From Methylophilus sp. TWE2 (GTDB taxonomy: Bacteria > Pseudomonadota > Gammaproteobacteria > Burkholderiales > Methylophilaceae): a DNA stretch of 64,000 nt. Below are positions 36,022 through 44,571 of the stretch, piece after piece; position 1 is the first letter of the stretch, and every line of letters begins with the position of its first letter. The position numbers were made by a program, and so were the translations under genes. The DNA lies in the NCBI RefSeq assembly GCF_001183865.1, contig NZ_CP012020.1:2475839-2539838 (forward strand), given 5' to 3'. Under the pieces are notes generated by a model that searched no databases, was not told the origin of the DNA, and saw only the letters and a program-made list of their open reading frames with translations.

Positions 36022-36117
36022 GTCAGACTCCAGTCTAAAATTAAAACTTATTGTTGGGTTTTGTGATTGCAATAGCTCACATGTTCGCAAATTAGATGTG
36101 GGCTATCAGCGACTTCT

Positions 36118-36744
36118 TCAAGCGCTTTCCATCTCTTTCTGCGCCAGTAACAGACACAGATCTTGCCAAACCTCTTTTTTCAGCTGGGGGTTTTCGAGCA
36201 TGGCACGTGGATCATGGGTAATGACATAGGCCATATTGCCTTGCGTGTGCAATTGCCCGCGGACCGATACCAGTTCACGATGTTCTGCGTTTAAAAAATG
36301 ATTTGCAGCTTCCAGTCCAAACAACACACAAAAACGGGTTTTTACCTGATCGAGGCTAACGATTTGCTGATGCAACACCACCTCATCAGCTGGTAAGCGC
36401 AAGGCAAGTACGATATTTTGTAATAATTGCTGACTTGGAACATCTCCAGCTTGCGGGCAATACAACAACCATGGCGACTGCACCACTGGCTCAGGTGAAA
36501 TGTCGGGTGGTTTTATTTCAGCAATCAATGCCGCAGCGTCTTCCTGAACTATAGGCGTCTCTGTAGCAACCACCACTGACTCTGCGCTTACCTCAACCAC
36601 AGGCATGGCAACTACCTGCGTTTCAATGCTGGGCGCTTTCTCAGGCACACTTGGCTGCAGCAAGGTTTCGGCCAGAGGCGACCGCAACCGCCAGACAGGT
36701 AATAACTCCAGTTCACGCAGCATGTCTTCACGCGTCAAGCTCAT
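36118..36744 (-). CDS. Degenerate family-4 uracil-DNA-glycosylase-like protein (possible DNA polymerase III psi-like)
   Basis: 208 residues with a strong AGGAGG ribosome site. Residues 1-35 (SLTREDMLRELELLPVWRLR) are followed by a low-complexity Pro/Val/Glu linker to about residue 90. The final 115 residues resemble the second half of a family-4 uracil-DNA glycosylase: FGLEAANHFLN, RELVSVRGQLH, and VITHDPRAMLENPQLKKEVWQDLCLLL in place of the family's TYHPAYLLRNP..K..vW.DL. The Fe-S cysteines and the catalytic GExPG loop are missing. In beta-proteobacteria an active glycosylase gene usually follows tsaB-rimI, and in E. coli the position next to rimI holds holD (psi subunit), whose fold is uracil-glycosylase-like. 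A non-enzymatic replication role is therefore possible. Confidence 0.55.
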   Translation of the reverse strand: MSLTREDMLRELELLPVWRLRSPLAETLLQPSVPEKAPSIETQVVAMPVVEVSAESVVVATETPIVQEDAAALIAEIKPPDISPEPVVQSPWLLYCPQAGDVPSQQLLQNIVLALRLPADEVVLHQQIVSLDQVKTRFCVLFGLEAANHFLNAEHRELVSVRGQLHTQGNMAYVITHDPRAMLENPQLKKEVWQDLCLLLAQKEMESA

Positions 36745-36757
36745 CGCTGCCTCCTGC

Positions 36758-37219
36758 TCATAAAGCCAGTCCCATTAACACCGCATCTTCACGACCAGTT
36801 TTGGTTGGATAATAATTGCGGCGTATACCCATTTCACAAAAGCCCATTGCCTCATATAACGCAATGGCCTTGGTGTTGCTCACCCGTACTTCAAGAAACA
36901 TATTGGCGGCCTGATGGCGTTGAGAAATATGGATCATATGTGCCAGCAAGGTCCGGCCCAGGCCCTGCCCCTGAAACGGTCTGGCCACGCTCAGGTTGAG
37001 CAAGTGCGCCTCATCCAGCACCATCATCACCAGCGCATAGCCGACGAGATCCCCCGCTATTTCCATTACCCATGCACTATACCCGGCATTGAGCGAATCT
37101 TTGAAATTTCCTAATGTCCATGGATGGCTATAAATGGTCGGCTCAATCCTGCTGATGACAGCTAGGTCATCGTAGGACATTGGCCGAAACGACACTTGTT
37201 GTTGTGGTAAGGCACTCAT
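36758..37219 (-). CDS. rimI: Ribosomal-protein-alanine N-acetyltransferase
   Basis: 153 residues from the ATG at 37219, which avoids overlap with tsaB. A GNAT fold: the acetyl-CoA loop is LLNLSVARPFQGQGLGRTLLAHMI, followed by MFLEVRVSNTKAIALYEAMGF and YYPTKTGREDAVLM. RimI acetylates the N-terminal Ala of ribosomal protein S18. It sits 10 bases after tsaB and 13 bases before the glycosylase-like gene, the normal gene order. Confidence 0.95.
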   Translation of the reverse strand: MSALPQQQVSFRPMSYDDLAVISRIEPTIYSHPWTLGNFKDSLNAGYSAWVMEIAGDLVGYALVMMVLDEAHLLNLSVARPFQGQGLGRTLLAHMIHISQRHQAANMFLEVRVSNTKAIALYEAMGFCEMGIRRNYYPTKTGREDAVLMGLAL

Positions 37220-37229
37220 AGGGTCGCGC

Positions 37230-37931
37230 TTATAGCGTTTGTCCTTGTGCACGCTCGGCTGCAGTTAATGCAACCCGGTTACGTACATATAAAGGCGCAG
37301 CATCCTGCGCAGATTGCGCCTGGCCCGCCGCAAACAATGGCTGGGCCAACGCCAGCATGATACTAGCCTGTGGCATCATATCCGGGCGTACACTTGCCAA
37401 TTGACCCTCATACTTACCCGACAGCGCCTGCTCAAACACGCGCCAGCCAGATCCAGCCCCTAGCCAACCATCACCCTCAACGGCAGGCACATCCTGCGGC
37501 TTGCAAACCACAGGCGCAGAAACTTCTTGCCAGGCATCCGCCTGCCAGATCAATGCTGCGTGATAAACCTCGCCCATCCTTGCATCCAGGCACACAATCA
37601 CTTTTTCTGCCTGTGCTATTTGCCTTGCAGACTCTGCAACTGCGAGCACAGAGCTGATGCCGATCACTGGCAAGTTGGCACCAAACGCCAACCCTTGTGT
37701 GACACCCACTGCCACACGTACACCGGTGAATGCCCCTGGCCCGGTGCCATAAACGATGCCATCCAGCTGAGGCAATTGAACGCCAGCCTTCATCAATAAA
37801 TTTTGGATTTCCGGCAAGATACGCTGCGAAGCGGCCGGGCCGGTCACTTCATCAAATGCCAACATACTTGCCTCGGTTTGCAGGGCTAGTGACAGCGTTT
37901 CGGTAGAGGATTCTAGAGCTAGTAATTTCAT
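37230..37931 (-). CDS. tsaB: tRNA threonylcarbamoyladenosine biosynthesis protein TsaB
   Basis: 233 residues from the ATG at 37931 (MKLLALESSTE). The frame runs on to 38066, but that part lies inside repeat copy A. An ASKHA-fold pseudo-ATPase: markers are LLALESSTETLSLAL, DGIVYGTGPGAFTGVRVAVGVTQGLAFG and VCLDARMGEVYHA. It pairs with TsaD in making t6A37 of ANN-decoding tRNAs. The normal 232-residue length supports the chosen start. Confidence 0.95.
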   Translation of the reverse strand: MKLLALESSTETLSLALQTEASMLAFDEVTGPAASQRILPEIQNLLMKAGVQLPQLDGIVYGTGPGAFTGVRVAVGVTQGLAFGANLPVIGISSVLAVAESARQIAQAEKVIVCLDARMGEVYHAALIWQADAWQEVSAPVVCKPQDVPAVEGDGWLGAGSGWRVFEQALSGKYEGQLASVRPDMMPQASIMLALAQPLFAAGQAQSAQDAAPLYVRNRVALTAAERAQGQTL

Positions 37932-37990
37932 GATGCATGAGTGATAAAGCGCTATTTTGCCATAAGGATGCCCAGCCACACAGCGATTAC

Positions 37991-38533
37991 TTTCGCCTAT
38001 AGGCGAGTTACTTTCTGTTGCTTGCCCCACAGAAAGTAACCAAAGAAGAGGGCACCCAGCCATCACGGCCTAACGGCTTCCTTGCGTTGCTCAACAAAGT
38101 AAGCGGTCACGAAACTCGCCCTAGCAGCTTGCATACTTCGCAAGCTGCTGCGGAGCTCAGACAGTCGCTCCCTTCTCTCTTACTTTGTTTCCGCTACTCA
38201 GCGTGATGGGATGGGATTTATCTCGCCAAACTCTCAGTGTAGAAATTGGCACGTCTAAAAATTCAAATTCTTTTCTTTGATGCACAACCGATGGCGCTCA
38301 TGGGTTTTCGGGCCCCTATCTGCCGCGCCGAGTAGCGCAGGCAAAATAAGATCAAGCGAGCGGCTGTCCGAATCCCGCGGCGGCCTGCGGTATGTGCAGG
38401 CCACTAGGATGAGTTTCGCGAGCGCTTATTTTGATGAGCAACGCAGGAAATAAGCGGAAGCTAGGGTGTCTTGTTCTTTGCCTTCTTTCTTATGGACAAG
38501 CATAAGAAAGAACGGTCGCCGAAAAGGCGAAAA
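37991..38533. repeat. Dispersed head-to-head palindromic element, copy A
   Basis: About 540 bases between tsaB and panB, with no credible gene. The outer ends carry TTTCGCC...GGCGA motifs. The left unit (about 38080-38210) has an outer stem ACAAAGTAAG (38094-38103) / CTTACTTTGT (38179-38188) and an inner stem AGCAGCTTGC / GCAAGCTGCT with 7-nt loop (38123-38149). The right unit is a related sequence in reverse, with outer stem CAAAATAAG/CTTATTTTG and inner stem GTGGCCTGC/GCAGGCCGC. Related copies lie at 43457 and 60506. The right tip differs from the other copies (CTTTCTTATG/CATAAGAAAG hairpin). Confidence 0.85.
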
Positions 38534-38544
38534 CCCCTCACCGC

Positions 38545-39354
38545 CTAATAACTATGCCTATCTTCAGGAAAACGCCCTTCCTTGACTGCTTGCACATAAT
38601 CACTCACGGCCTGCTGCACACTGCCTGACTGCTGCAAAAAGTTCTGCGCAAACCTTGGTGCCTTATAGTCTTGCGGCGCTTTATCGGCCGGGCCGGTATA
38701 AATGCCCAGTAAATCCTGCAACACCAGCACCTGGCCAGTACAGCCTGGCCCCGCGCCTATCCCTATCGTCGGCACATGAATGCTTTGTGTGATGTGTGTC
38801 GCTAATGCCGCCGGCACCATTTCAAACAGTACCATGCTTACCCCAGCTTGTGCCATGGCTTGCGCATCTGCCAGCATGGTCTGTGCGCTTTCTTCCGTTT
38901 TGCCCTGGATTTTATAGCCCCCCAGCTTTTCAACCGATTGCGGAGTAAAGCCAAGGTGCGCGCAAACAGGCACGCCATTATCAACTAGGTAGCGCGCAGT
39001 GGCGACCATCTCGCCACCACCTTCGATCTTCACGATATGCGCACCGGCAGCCATCAGTGTTTGCGCGTTGGCCAGTGCCGTTTGCGGATCATGCTCATAA
39101 CTGCAGGCTGGCATGTCAGTCATGATGACGGTATTGGGCGCGCCTTTTGCCACCAGCCGCGTGTGGTAAATCATGTCCTGCATGGTGACTTCCAGGGTAT
39201 TGCTCGCCCCTTGTATCACCATGCCCAGCGAATCCCCCACTAGCAAGACGTCCACGCCGGCCAATGCCAGCACTTTGGCAAACGTAGCGTCGTAGCAGGT
39301 GAGCATGGTAATTTTCTCGCCTGCCTTGGCCTTTGTAAGAAGGGTATTCAGCAT
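38545..39354 (-). CDS. panB: 3-methyl-2-oxobutanoate hydroxymethyltransferase
   Basis: 269 residues, a TIM-barrel enzyme that makes ketopantoate from 2-oxoisovalerate and methylene-tetrahydrofolate for pantothenate and CoA. Signatures are TMLTCYDATFAKVLALAGVDVLLVGDSLGMV, VKIEGGGEMV, LGFTPQSVEKLGGYKIQGK and VPTIGIGAGPGCTGQVLVLQDLLG. It usually pairs with panC, but here the deoxynucleoside kinase gene is upstream and panC is not in the window. Confidence 0.97.
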   Translation of the reverse strand: MLNTLLTKAKAGEKITMLTCYDATFAKVLALAGVDVLLVGDSLGMVIQGASNTLEVTMQDMIYHTRLVAKGAPNTVIMTDMPACSYEHDPQTALANAQTLMAAGAHIVKIEGGGEMVATARYLVDNGVPVCAHLGFTPQSVEKLGGYKIQGKTEESAQTMLADAQAMAQAGVSMVLFEMVPAALATHITQSIHVPTIGIGAGPGCTGQVLVLQDLLGIYTGPADKAPQDYKAPRFAQNFLQQSGSVQQAVSDYVQAVKEGRFPEDRHSY

Positions 39355-39410
39355 CTGTTTTCAGTGATCCAAATAAGATCGGCACGTACCGATTGCCGAC
39401 CATATTTCAA

Positions 39411-40049
39411 TTAAAAGTTAGGATTAAAGTACTCGCGGCTGCTCTTGATCTGGCCGATGCGTTCAATCAGCAAATCAAAGGCTTCCGGATCTTTAATGAT
39501 ATTGAGCTTTTCGTTATTGACGATCAACAAAGGTGAGGCATCATAGGCATGAAAAAATTCGCTGTAAGCATCAGCCAGGCGCGCAATATATTCGCGCGGC
39601 ATGTCTTGTTCGTAGCTGATATTGCGCTCCTCTATGCGGTCCATCAATGCATCGACAGGGGTTTGCAGATACACCACCAAATCGGGTTTTGGTGCCTTAA
39701 GTTGTAGATGGTGATAAATCTGGTGATACAGCGAATATTCTTCGTCATCTAGGTTTAACCGCGCAAACAGCGGGTCTTTCTCCAGGAAGAAGTCAGAGAC
39801 AGTCGGCTGGCCGAACATATCCCGCTGGGCCATATCTTCAATCTGGCGCGAACGCTGAAACAGGAAGAATAACTGTGTCGGCAAGGCGTAGCGCTGAGCA
39901 TCCTGGTAAAAGCGGGTCAGGAAGGGATTGGCCTCAGCTTTTTCAGACAGCAGCTCGACTGAAAACTTATCAGCCAGCATGCGTGCCAATGTAGTTTTGC
40001 CACTGCCTATGGGGCCTTCAATCACGACATAAGGGAAACGGTTAAACAT
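39411..40049 (-). CDS. Deoxynucleoside kinase (dGK/dAK type)
   Basis: 212 residues. P-loop GPIGSGKTTLARMLAD near the N-terminus, a substrate-proximal FFLFQRSRQIEDM and ERD-type region (VSDFFLEKDPLFARLNL), and a lid with PDLVVYLQTPVDALMDRIEERNISYEQ. It phosphorylates deoxyadenosine, deoxyguanosine or deoxycytidine in salvage. It stands between folK and panB, a frequent beta-proteobacterial neighbourhood (pcnB-folK-kinase-panB). Confidence 0.9.
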   Translation of the reverse strand: MFNRFPYVVIEGPIGSGKTTLARMLADKFSVELLSEKAEANPFLTRFYQDAQRYALPTQLFFLFQRSRQIEDMAQRDMFGQPTVSDFFLEKDPLFARLNLDDEEYSLYHQIYHHLQLKAPKPDLVVYLQTPVDALMDRIEERNISYEQDMPREYIARLADAYSEFFHAYDASPLLIVNNEKLNIIKDPEAFDLLIERIGQIKSSREYFNPNF

Positions 40050-40121
40050 TGTTCTTGCTCGTTCAGCTTATTAAATCAGTGCCAGTATGCGCACGTCTCA
40101 GTTTTATTCATGCCACTTTTT

Positions 40122-40604
40122 TCACATCCCAATTTTTCTAATATCTTGGTGCTGAGATTCTGCTACCCATTCTACAACAGTCTTTCCCTGTGGCAGTATA
40201 AAGTCGGGCACAATTTCAGCCAGCGGCAAAATGACAAAGCCGCGTTCATGCATGCGTGGGTGTGGCAGCTTCAAAAGCTCGGTATCCAGTTGCATGCCGT
40301 CATAGTCCAGCAAATCCAGGTCCAGGATACGCGGTGCATTGGGGAATGGGCGCTCGCGGCCAAATGTCTGTTCAATGTTGAGTAAAAGCTGCATCAACTT
40401 TGGTGCCGGGATATCGGTCGCCACCTGCACCACGGCATTGATAAAGTCAGGCTGGTTATCGTAGCCTACCGGTGCCGTCGAATATAGGCTGGAAGCCTTG
40501 ATCAAACTTAAACCGGGCGTGTTTGCCAACACCTCAATCGCCTTGCCGACCTGTTTTTCAGGCTGTTGCAAATTACTGCCCAGCGCAATCAGGGCTGTCG
40601 CCAT
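40122..40604 (-). CDS. folK: 6-hydroxymethyl-dihydropterin pyrophosphokinase
   Basis: 160 residues. Signatures ALGSNLQQPEKQV, APVGYDNQPDFINAVVQV, PRILDLDLLDYDG and LPHPRMHERGFVLPL-type loop (RGFVILPLAEIVPDF). It transfers pyrophosphate from ATP to the pterin in folate synthesis. Its ATG overlaps the pcnB stop by one base (TAATG), so translation is coupled. Confidence 0.97.
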   Translation of the reverse strand: MATALIALGSNLQQPEKQVGKAIEVLANTPGLSLIKASSLYSTAPVGYDNQPDFINAVVQVATDIPAPKLMQLLLNIEQTFGRERPFPNAPRILDLDLLDYDGMQLDTELLKLPHPRMHERGFVILPLAEIVPDFILPQGKTVVEWVAESQHQDIRKIGM

Positions 40605-41950
40605 TAAGCCGGCTCCTCGCCAGCAGGTTTTTTCTTGCGCGGTTTACGGCGGCGTTTTTTGGGCCCGTTTTCAGGCAATAACATGGCAGTACGCTCCTCA
40701 GTGCCCGCGTCGGCAAAGCGTGTCCACCAGTCACCTATCTCCTGCGGCAGCTCGCCAGAGGCACAACGCAGCAGTAGGAAATCATAACCCGCGCGGTAAC
40801 GAGGATGCGTGATCAAAGCATAGGGACGTTTACCCGAGCGTTGTTCAAAACGCGGCTGCATGGCCCAGATTTCTTTCATGGTCGAAGTATAGCGATTATG
40901 AATCGCCATTTTCTCAGCCTGTTTGTCGATGACTTCGTTCATCGCCTCATGCAAGGCCGGGATCATGTGCTCGCCACGCTTCTGGTTTTCCTGCCAGGCC
41001 AGCAATACCTCATGCCACAGCAAGGTGGCAAACAAAAAACTGGGGTTGGAAGACTTGCCGGACAGAATGCGCTCATCAGTATTTTTCAGCGCCAGCATGA
41101 CAAACTTTTCACCTAGGGGCTGCTCCAGCACCACATCGAGCAGGGGCAGCAAACCATGATGCAGATGCTGCGCGCGCAAGGCATTGATGCTCTCAATCGC
41201 ATGGCCAGACAAGAACAGTTTGAGCATTTCATCGAACAGGCGACTGGGTGGCACGTCTTCGAGTAGGTCAGCCAGTTTTCGAATTGGCGCTTCGGTAGAC
41301 TTTTCCAGTTTCAGGCCAAGTTTGGCCGACAGGCGCACGGCGCGCAGCATGCGTACCGGGTCTTCCTGATACCGCGTGACCGGGTCACCAATGATGCGCA
41401 ATGTTTTGGCACGGACATCGGCCACGCCATGATGAAAATCGAGCACTTCCTGACGTTTGGGATCGTAATACAAGGCATTGGCGGTGAAATCACGTCGCAC
41501 CGCATCCTCTTCTATGCTGCCAAAGACGTTATCGCGGATGATACGGCCACTATCATTGGTTTCAGCATCACCTTCGCTCAGGTGATGCCCCCGAAATGTA
41601 GACACTTCTATCGTTTCATGCCCCCACAAAACGTGTACCAGCCTGAAGCGGCGACCAATAATACGTGAGCGGCGAAACACTTTGTGTACCTGCTCCGGCG
41701 TGGCATTGGTCGCCACATCAAAATCCTTCGGCGGATGGTTGAGCAGCAAATCGCGTACGGCACCACCGACAATATAGGCTTTAAAACCCGCTTTCTGTAG
41801 CTGGTCACAGGTTTTCAGCGCTGCCTGACTGATGTGCTTCTGGTTGATTTTGTGTTTGCCCGCCGGAATGATTTGCGCCGCAGGCAATTGGGTATGGGTG
41901 TTCGCGCTGGCACGACGCCGGAAGACTTTTTGCAGTAGTTGTTTAATCAT
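40604..41950 (-). CDS. pcnB: Poly(A) polymerase I
   Basis: 448 residues. The nucleotidyltransferase core has AYIVGGAVRDLLLNHPPKDFDVATNATPEQV and RRSRIIGRRFRLVHV. Next come the RNA-binding domain (VTRYQEDPVRMLRAVRLSAKLGLKLE) and a very basic tail (KKRRRKPRKKKP). The second-domain features (ISQAALKTCDQL before the core and the long C-terminal part) favour poly(A) polymerase over CCA transferase. It adds A-tails that mark RNA for decay. Confidence 0.93.
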   Translation of the reverse strand: MIKQLLQKVFRRRASANTHTQLPAAQIIPAGKHKINQKHISQAALKTCDQLQKAGFKAYIVGGAVRDLLLNHPPKDFDVATNATPEQVHKVFRRSRIIGRRFRLVHVLWGHETIEVSTFRGHHLSEGDAETNDSGRIIRDNVFGSIEEDAVRRDFTANALYYDPKRQEVLDFHHGVADVRAKTLRIIGDPVTRYQEDPVRMLRAVRLSAKLGLKLEKSTEAPIRKLADLLEDVPPSRLFDEMLKLFLSGHAIESINALRAQHLHHGLLPLLDVVLEQPLGEKFVMLALKNTDERILSGKSSNPSFLFATLLWHEVLLAWQENQKRGEHMIPALHEAMNEVIDKQAEKMAIHNRYTSTMKEIWAMQPRFEQRSGKRPYALITHPRYRAGYDFLLLRCASGELPQEIGDWWTRFADAGTEERTAMLLPENGPKKRRRKPRKKKPAGEEPA

Positions 41951-41982
41951 TATTTTGTAATTCGAGCGTCAGCGGCGCTGCG

Positions 41983-42534
41983 CTATAGTTTATGTTGGTT
42001 ATTCCACAATACATCAGGCACGCCTGCATGCCGGTTAAGCGCGCGACACAGGACAAATAATAAATCGGACAAACGGTTCAGGTATTGTAATGCTTCAGCG
42101 GTTACTGGCGATTGCGCATGCAAAGCATGTAACACCCGCTCGGCACGACGACAAACCGTACGCGCCAAATGGCAAACAGCCGCCGCCCGGCTACCACCCG
42201 GCAGAATAAATTCCTTCAATGGTGGCAACGTTTCATTCCACGCATCCAGCGTCATTTCCAGAAACGTTACGCGTCCAGCCTGGATAAAGTGGTGCCCTGG
42301 CATGCACAGCTCACCACCCAGGTCGAACAAATCATGCTGGATCGCCAGCAAGCTGTCACGCACCTCATCTTCCAGATCTTCCACCAGCAACATGCCGAGC
42401 ACCGCATTGAGCTCGTCCACGTCACCCATGGCTTCCACGCGCAAATCATACTTCGCTACGCGCGAGCCATCGCCGAGCCCTGTTGTGCCGCTATCGCCAG
42501 TGCGTGTGTAAATCTTGCTTAGCCTGTTGGCCAT
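41983..42534 (-). CDS. PduO-type cob(I)alamin adenosyltransferase
   Basis: 183 residues from the ATG at 42534. ATP-binding N-terminus KIYTRTGDSGTTGLGDGSRVAK, then EAMGDVDELNAVLG, HHFIQAGRVTF and the helical signature RTVCRRAERVLHAL...YLNRLSDLLFVLCR. It makes adenosylcobalamin from cob(I)alamin. It is divergent from murI with about 60 bases between. Confidence 0.95.
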   Translation of the reverse strand: MANRLSKIYTRTGDSGTTGLGDGSRVAKYDLRVEAMGDVDELNAVLGMLLVEDLEDEVRDSLLAIQHDLFDLGGELCMPGHHFIQAGRVTFLEMTLDAWNETLPPLKEFILPGGSRAAAVCHLARTVCRRAERVLHALHAQSPVTAEALQYLNRLSDLLFVLCRALNRHAGVPDVLWNNQHKL

Positions 42535-42596
42535 GCCTGATACCTGTCTAAAATCCGATATAATCCAACCATTATAAATCATACCGTGCCATTTCG

Positions 42597-43379
42597 ATGT
42601 GCTCAGCGATTGCAGTCAACGCCCCGGTCGGGGTGATGGATTCCGGCGTCGGCGGACTCAGCGTACTCCAGCATTTAACCCGCCAACTGCCGCACGAACA
42701 TTTCATCTATTTTGCCGACAGCGCGCATGCGCCTTATGGCAATAAAACCGCGACCGAAATCCAGCAACGCTGCTTCACCATTGCCGACACACTCATCGCA
42801 AAAGGCGCTAAAGCGCTGGTCGTCGCCTGCAACACCGCCACCGCCGCGGCTATCGCTGCCATGCGCGAGCGTTACAGCCTGCCCATTATCGGCATGGAAC
42901 CCGCAGTCAAACCCGCGGCAGCGGCCAGCAAAAACGGCATTATTGGCGTACTCGCCACCACTGGCACCCTCAAAAGCGCGCAATTCGCCGCCCTGCTTGA
43001 GCATTACGGTCAGGGTGTACAAGTCGTCACTCAAGCCTGTGTGGGGCTGGTGGAATGTATAGAGCAAGGGCAACTCGACACCCCTCACACGCTTGCACTT
43101 TTAGAACAATACTGCCAGCCACTCATAGCCGCTGGTGCTGACACCATCGTACTGGGCTGCACGCACTACCCTTTTGTGCGCAAACATATTCAAACAATTG
43201 TGGGGCCGGATGTTACTTTGATTGATACTGGCGCGGCGGTGGCGAAGCGTTTACAGCAGGTGCTGGAGCAAGAGCAAATGCTCAATACAGCAACAGAAGC
43301 TGGGGATTATGTGTTTTTGACGAGTGGTATGGAAAAGACTGGGCGGGTGATGCAGGAGTTGTGGGGGCTAACAGCCTAG
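42597..43379 (+). CDS. murI: Glutamate racemase
   Basis: 260 residues. The two catalytic Cys are in VVACNTATAAA and IVLGCTHYPFV; the N-terminal VGVMDSGVGGLSVLQHL and YFADSAHAPYGNKT are also typical. It converts L- to D-glutamate for peptidoglycan. The gene ends just before repeat copy B. Confidence 0.97.
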   Translation: MCSAIAVNAPVGVMDSGVGGLSVLQHLTRQLPHEHFIYFADSAHAPYGNKTATEIQQRCFTIADTLIAKGAKALVVACNTATAAAIAAMRERYSLPIIGMEPAVKPAAAASKNGIIGVLATTGTLKSAQFAALLEHYGQGVQVVTQACVGLVECIEQGQLDTPHTLALLEQYCQPLIAAGADTIVLGCTHYPFVRKHIQTIVGPDVTLIDTGAAVAKRLQQVLEQEQMLNTATEAGDYVFLTSGMEKTGRVMQELWGLTA

Positions 43380-43456
43380 ACTTTAATTTTTAATATAAAG
43401 GTTTATAACAAGTAACTCTTCAGAAATTTGACTTTTCAGAATATCGAAACGTCTTA

Positions 43457-44075
43457 TTTCGCCTGTAGGCGAGTTACTTTCTGTTGCTTGCCCCACAGAA
43501 AATAACCAAAGAAGACGGCACCCAGCCATCACGGCCTTCGGCTCCCTTGCGTTGTTGGCTACGGCCGCTACGCTTAACATTGCTGCGCAAGTTAGCCTAC
43601 GCCGTAACAGTCTGCTTCGCATTCTTAGTTATCAACAAAGTAAGCGGTCACGAAACTCATCCTGGCAGCTCACAAACAACGTGAGCTGCTGCGGGATTCA
43701 AACAGTCGCTCCCTTCTCCCTTACTTTGTCTCCGCTACTCAGCGTGATGGGATGGGATTTATCTCATCTAAGTAGCATCGTTGAAGTTTGGACGGTTCAA
43801 AAACAAAATTCTTTATTCAATCCACTAACGGTGGCCCTCATGGGGTTTCGGGCCCCTATCTGACGCGCCGAGTAGCGCAATCAGCGTGGGAGAAGTCGGC
43901 CAGCGGCTGTCCGAGTTCCGCGGTGGCTTGCGCAGTTTGCAAGCCACTAGGGAGAGTTTCGCTGGACGCCCACGATGATGAGCAACGCAGGGAACAAGCG
44001 GAAGCTAGGGTGCACTTTCTTTTGGTTACTTATTCTTTGGGCAAGCAAAGAAAAGTAACTCGCCGAGGGGCGAAA
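43457..44075. repeat. Dispersed head-to-head palindromic element, copy B
   Basis: About 619 bases between convergent murI and the small zinc-finger gene. Ends are TTTCGCCTGTAGGCGAGTTA and the reverse complement of a similar sequence (AGTAACTCGCC...GGGCGAAA). Left unit: outer stem ACAAAGTAAG/CTTACTTTGT, inner stem GGCAGCTCAC/GTGAGCTGCT. Right unit (reverse strand): outer stem CGTGGG/CCCACG, inner stem GTGGCTTGC/GCAAGCCAC, plus CCAGCG/CGCTGG. All inner loops are 7 nt. A 77-bp insertion (43555-43631) interrupts the left unit. Open frames here are by-products. The remaining bases, 44076-44300, hold only the small hairpin at 44211. Confidence 0.88.
43557..43608 (-). repeat. Nested 52-bp module in copy B
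   Basis: On the minus strand it starts GTTACGGCGTAGGCTAAC and ends GCGGCCGTAGCC, with a hairpin GCTAAC...GTTAAGC between. The same 52-bp length and ends are found at 60571-60622 on the plus strand. Confidence 0.75.
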
Positions 44076-44210
44076 TAAACATTTATCCATCCAGCATCGA
44101 ACGCAAAAAACCACAAACCGGGCAAGTAAAGACAAAGCAAATTACTAAAAAGCGAAAAGCAATTACCCAGCCAGGGAAAGGACTTTAGTCACAAATCGAA
44201 CCCAGCGTGG

Positions 44211-44230
44211 ATTCCGGCAGTCGCCGGAAT
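44211..44230. repeat. REP-like hairpin
   Basis: ATTCCGGC-AGTC-GCCGGAAT is a perfect 8-bp stem with a tetraloop, followed by GAC. The sequence resembles the extragenic hairpins (ATTCC..GGAATGAC) scattered in many proteobacterial genomes. Only one copy was noticed in this window. Confidence 0.5.
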
Positions 44231-44300
44231 GACGCAGCTGATGACAGCCCAAGCTTGACGATATAAAAAGCTCTAAATTATTCACCCAACATCCGCCAAC

Positions 44301-44328
44301 AAAAAACCCAAGCATCGCGTGGGTTTTT
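44301..44328 (-). terminator. Terminator of the zinc-finger gene
   Basis: On the minus strand AACCCA...TGGGTT forms a stem and is followed by TTTTTT, 5 bases past the stop codon. Confidence 0.75.
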
Positions 44329-44332
44329 CAAT

Positions 44333-44521
44333 TTAATGGTGATGCACCTGCGTTCCAGGCTTCAACCTGAACTTTGTCCCGCAATACGGGCAAGACACCT
44401 GCCCCGTTTTCGCCACATCCAGAAACACTCTTGGGTGCGATGCCCATAACGCTACTTCTTTGGTCGGGCAGTGCAAAGGCAAGTCTTTGCCGTCTACTTC
44501 AAACTCTTTGACATCAGACAT
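44333..44521 (-). CDS. Small zinc-finger protein (zf-CHCC type)
   Basis: 62 residues. The probable zinc ligands are Cys in LHCPT, His in ASHPRVFLDV and the pair in CPYCGTKFRL; the tail is His-rich (QVHHH). Proteins of this type resemble the mitochondrial complex I subunit NDUFS6 domain and often lie next to ilvE in beta-proteobacteria. The exact role is unknown. It is 50 bases downstream of ilvE and likely cotranscribed. Confidence 0.88.
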   Translation of the reverse strand: MSDVKEFEVDGKDLPLHCPTKEVALWASHPRVFLDVAKTGQVSCPYCGTKFRLKPGTQVHHH

Positions 44522-44571
44522 TCAAACTCTCCCGCAAACAGGCGTGTCGCAAATTGATTAAACGTGATTGA

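Noticed and set aside
37230..38066. Longer form of tsaB starting at 38066
   Set aside because: The extra 45 codons lie partly in repeat copy A and give no conserved sequence; the internal ATG matches the family start and length.
38018..38206. Open frame of about 62 codons inside repeat copy A, with similar frames in copies B (43484-43863) and C (60533-60817)
   Set aside because: The translations are similar only because the DNA repeats are; frames are broken differently in each copy and the conserved stems explain the sequence better than coding.
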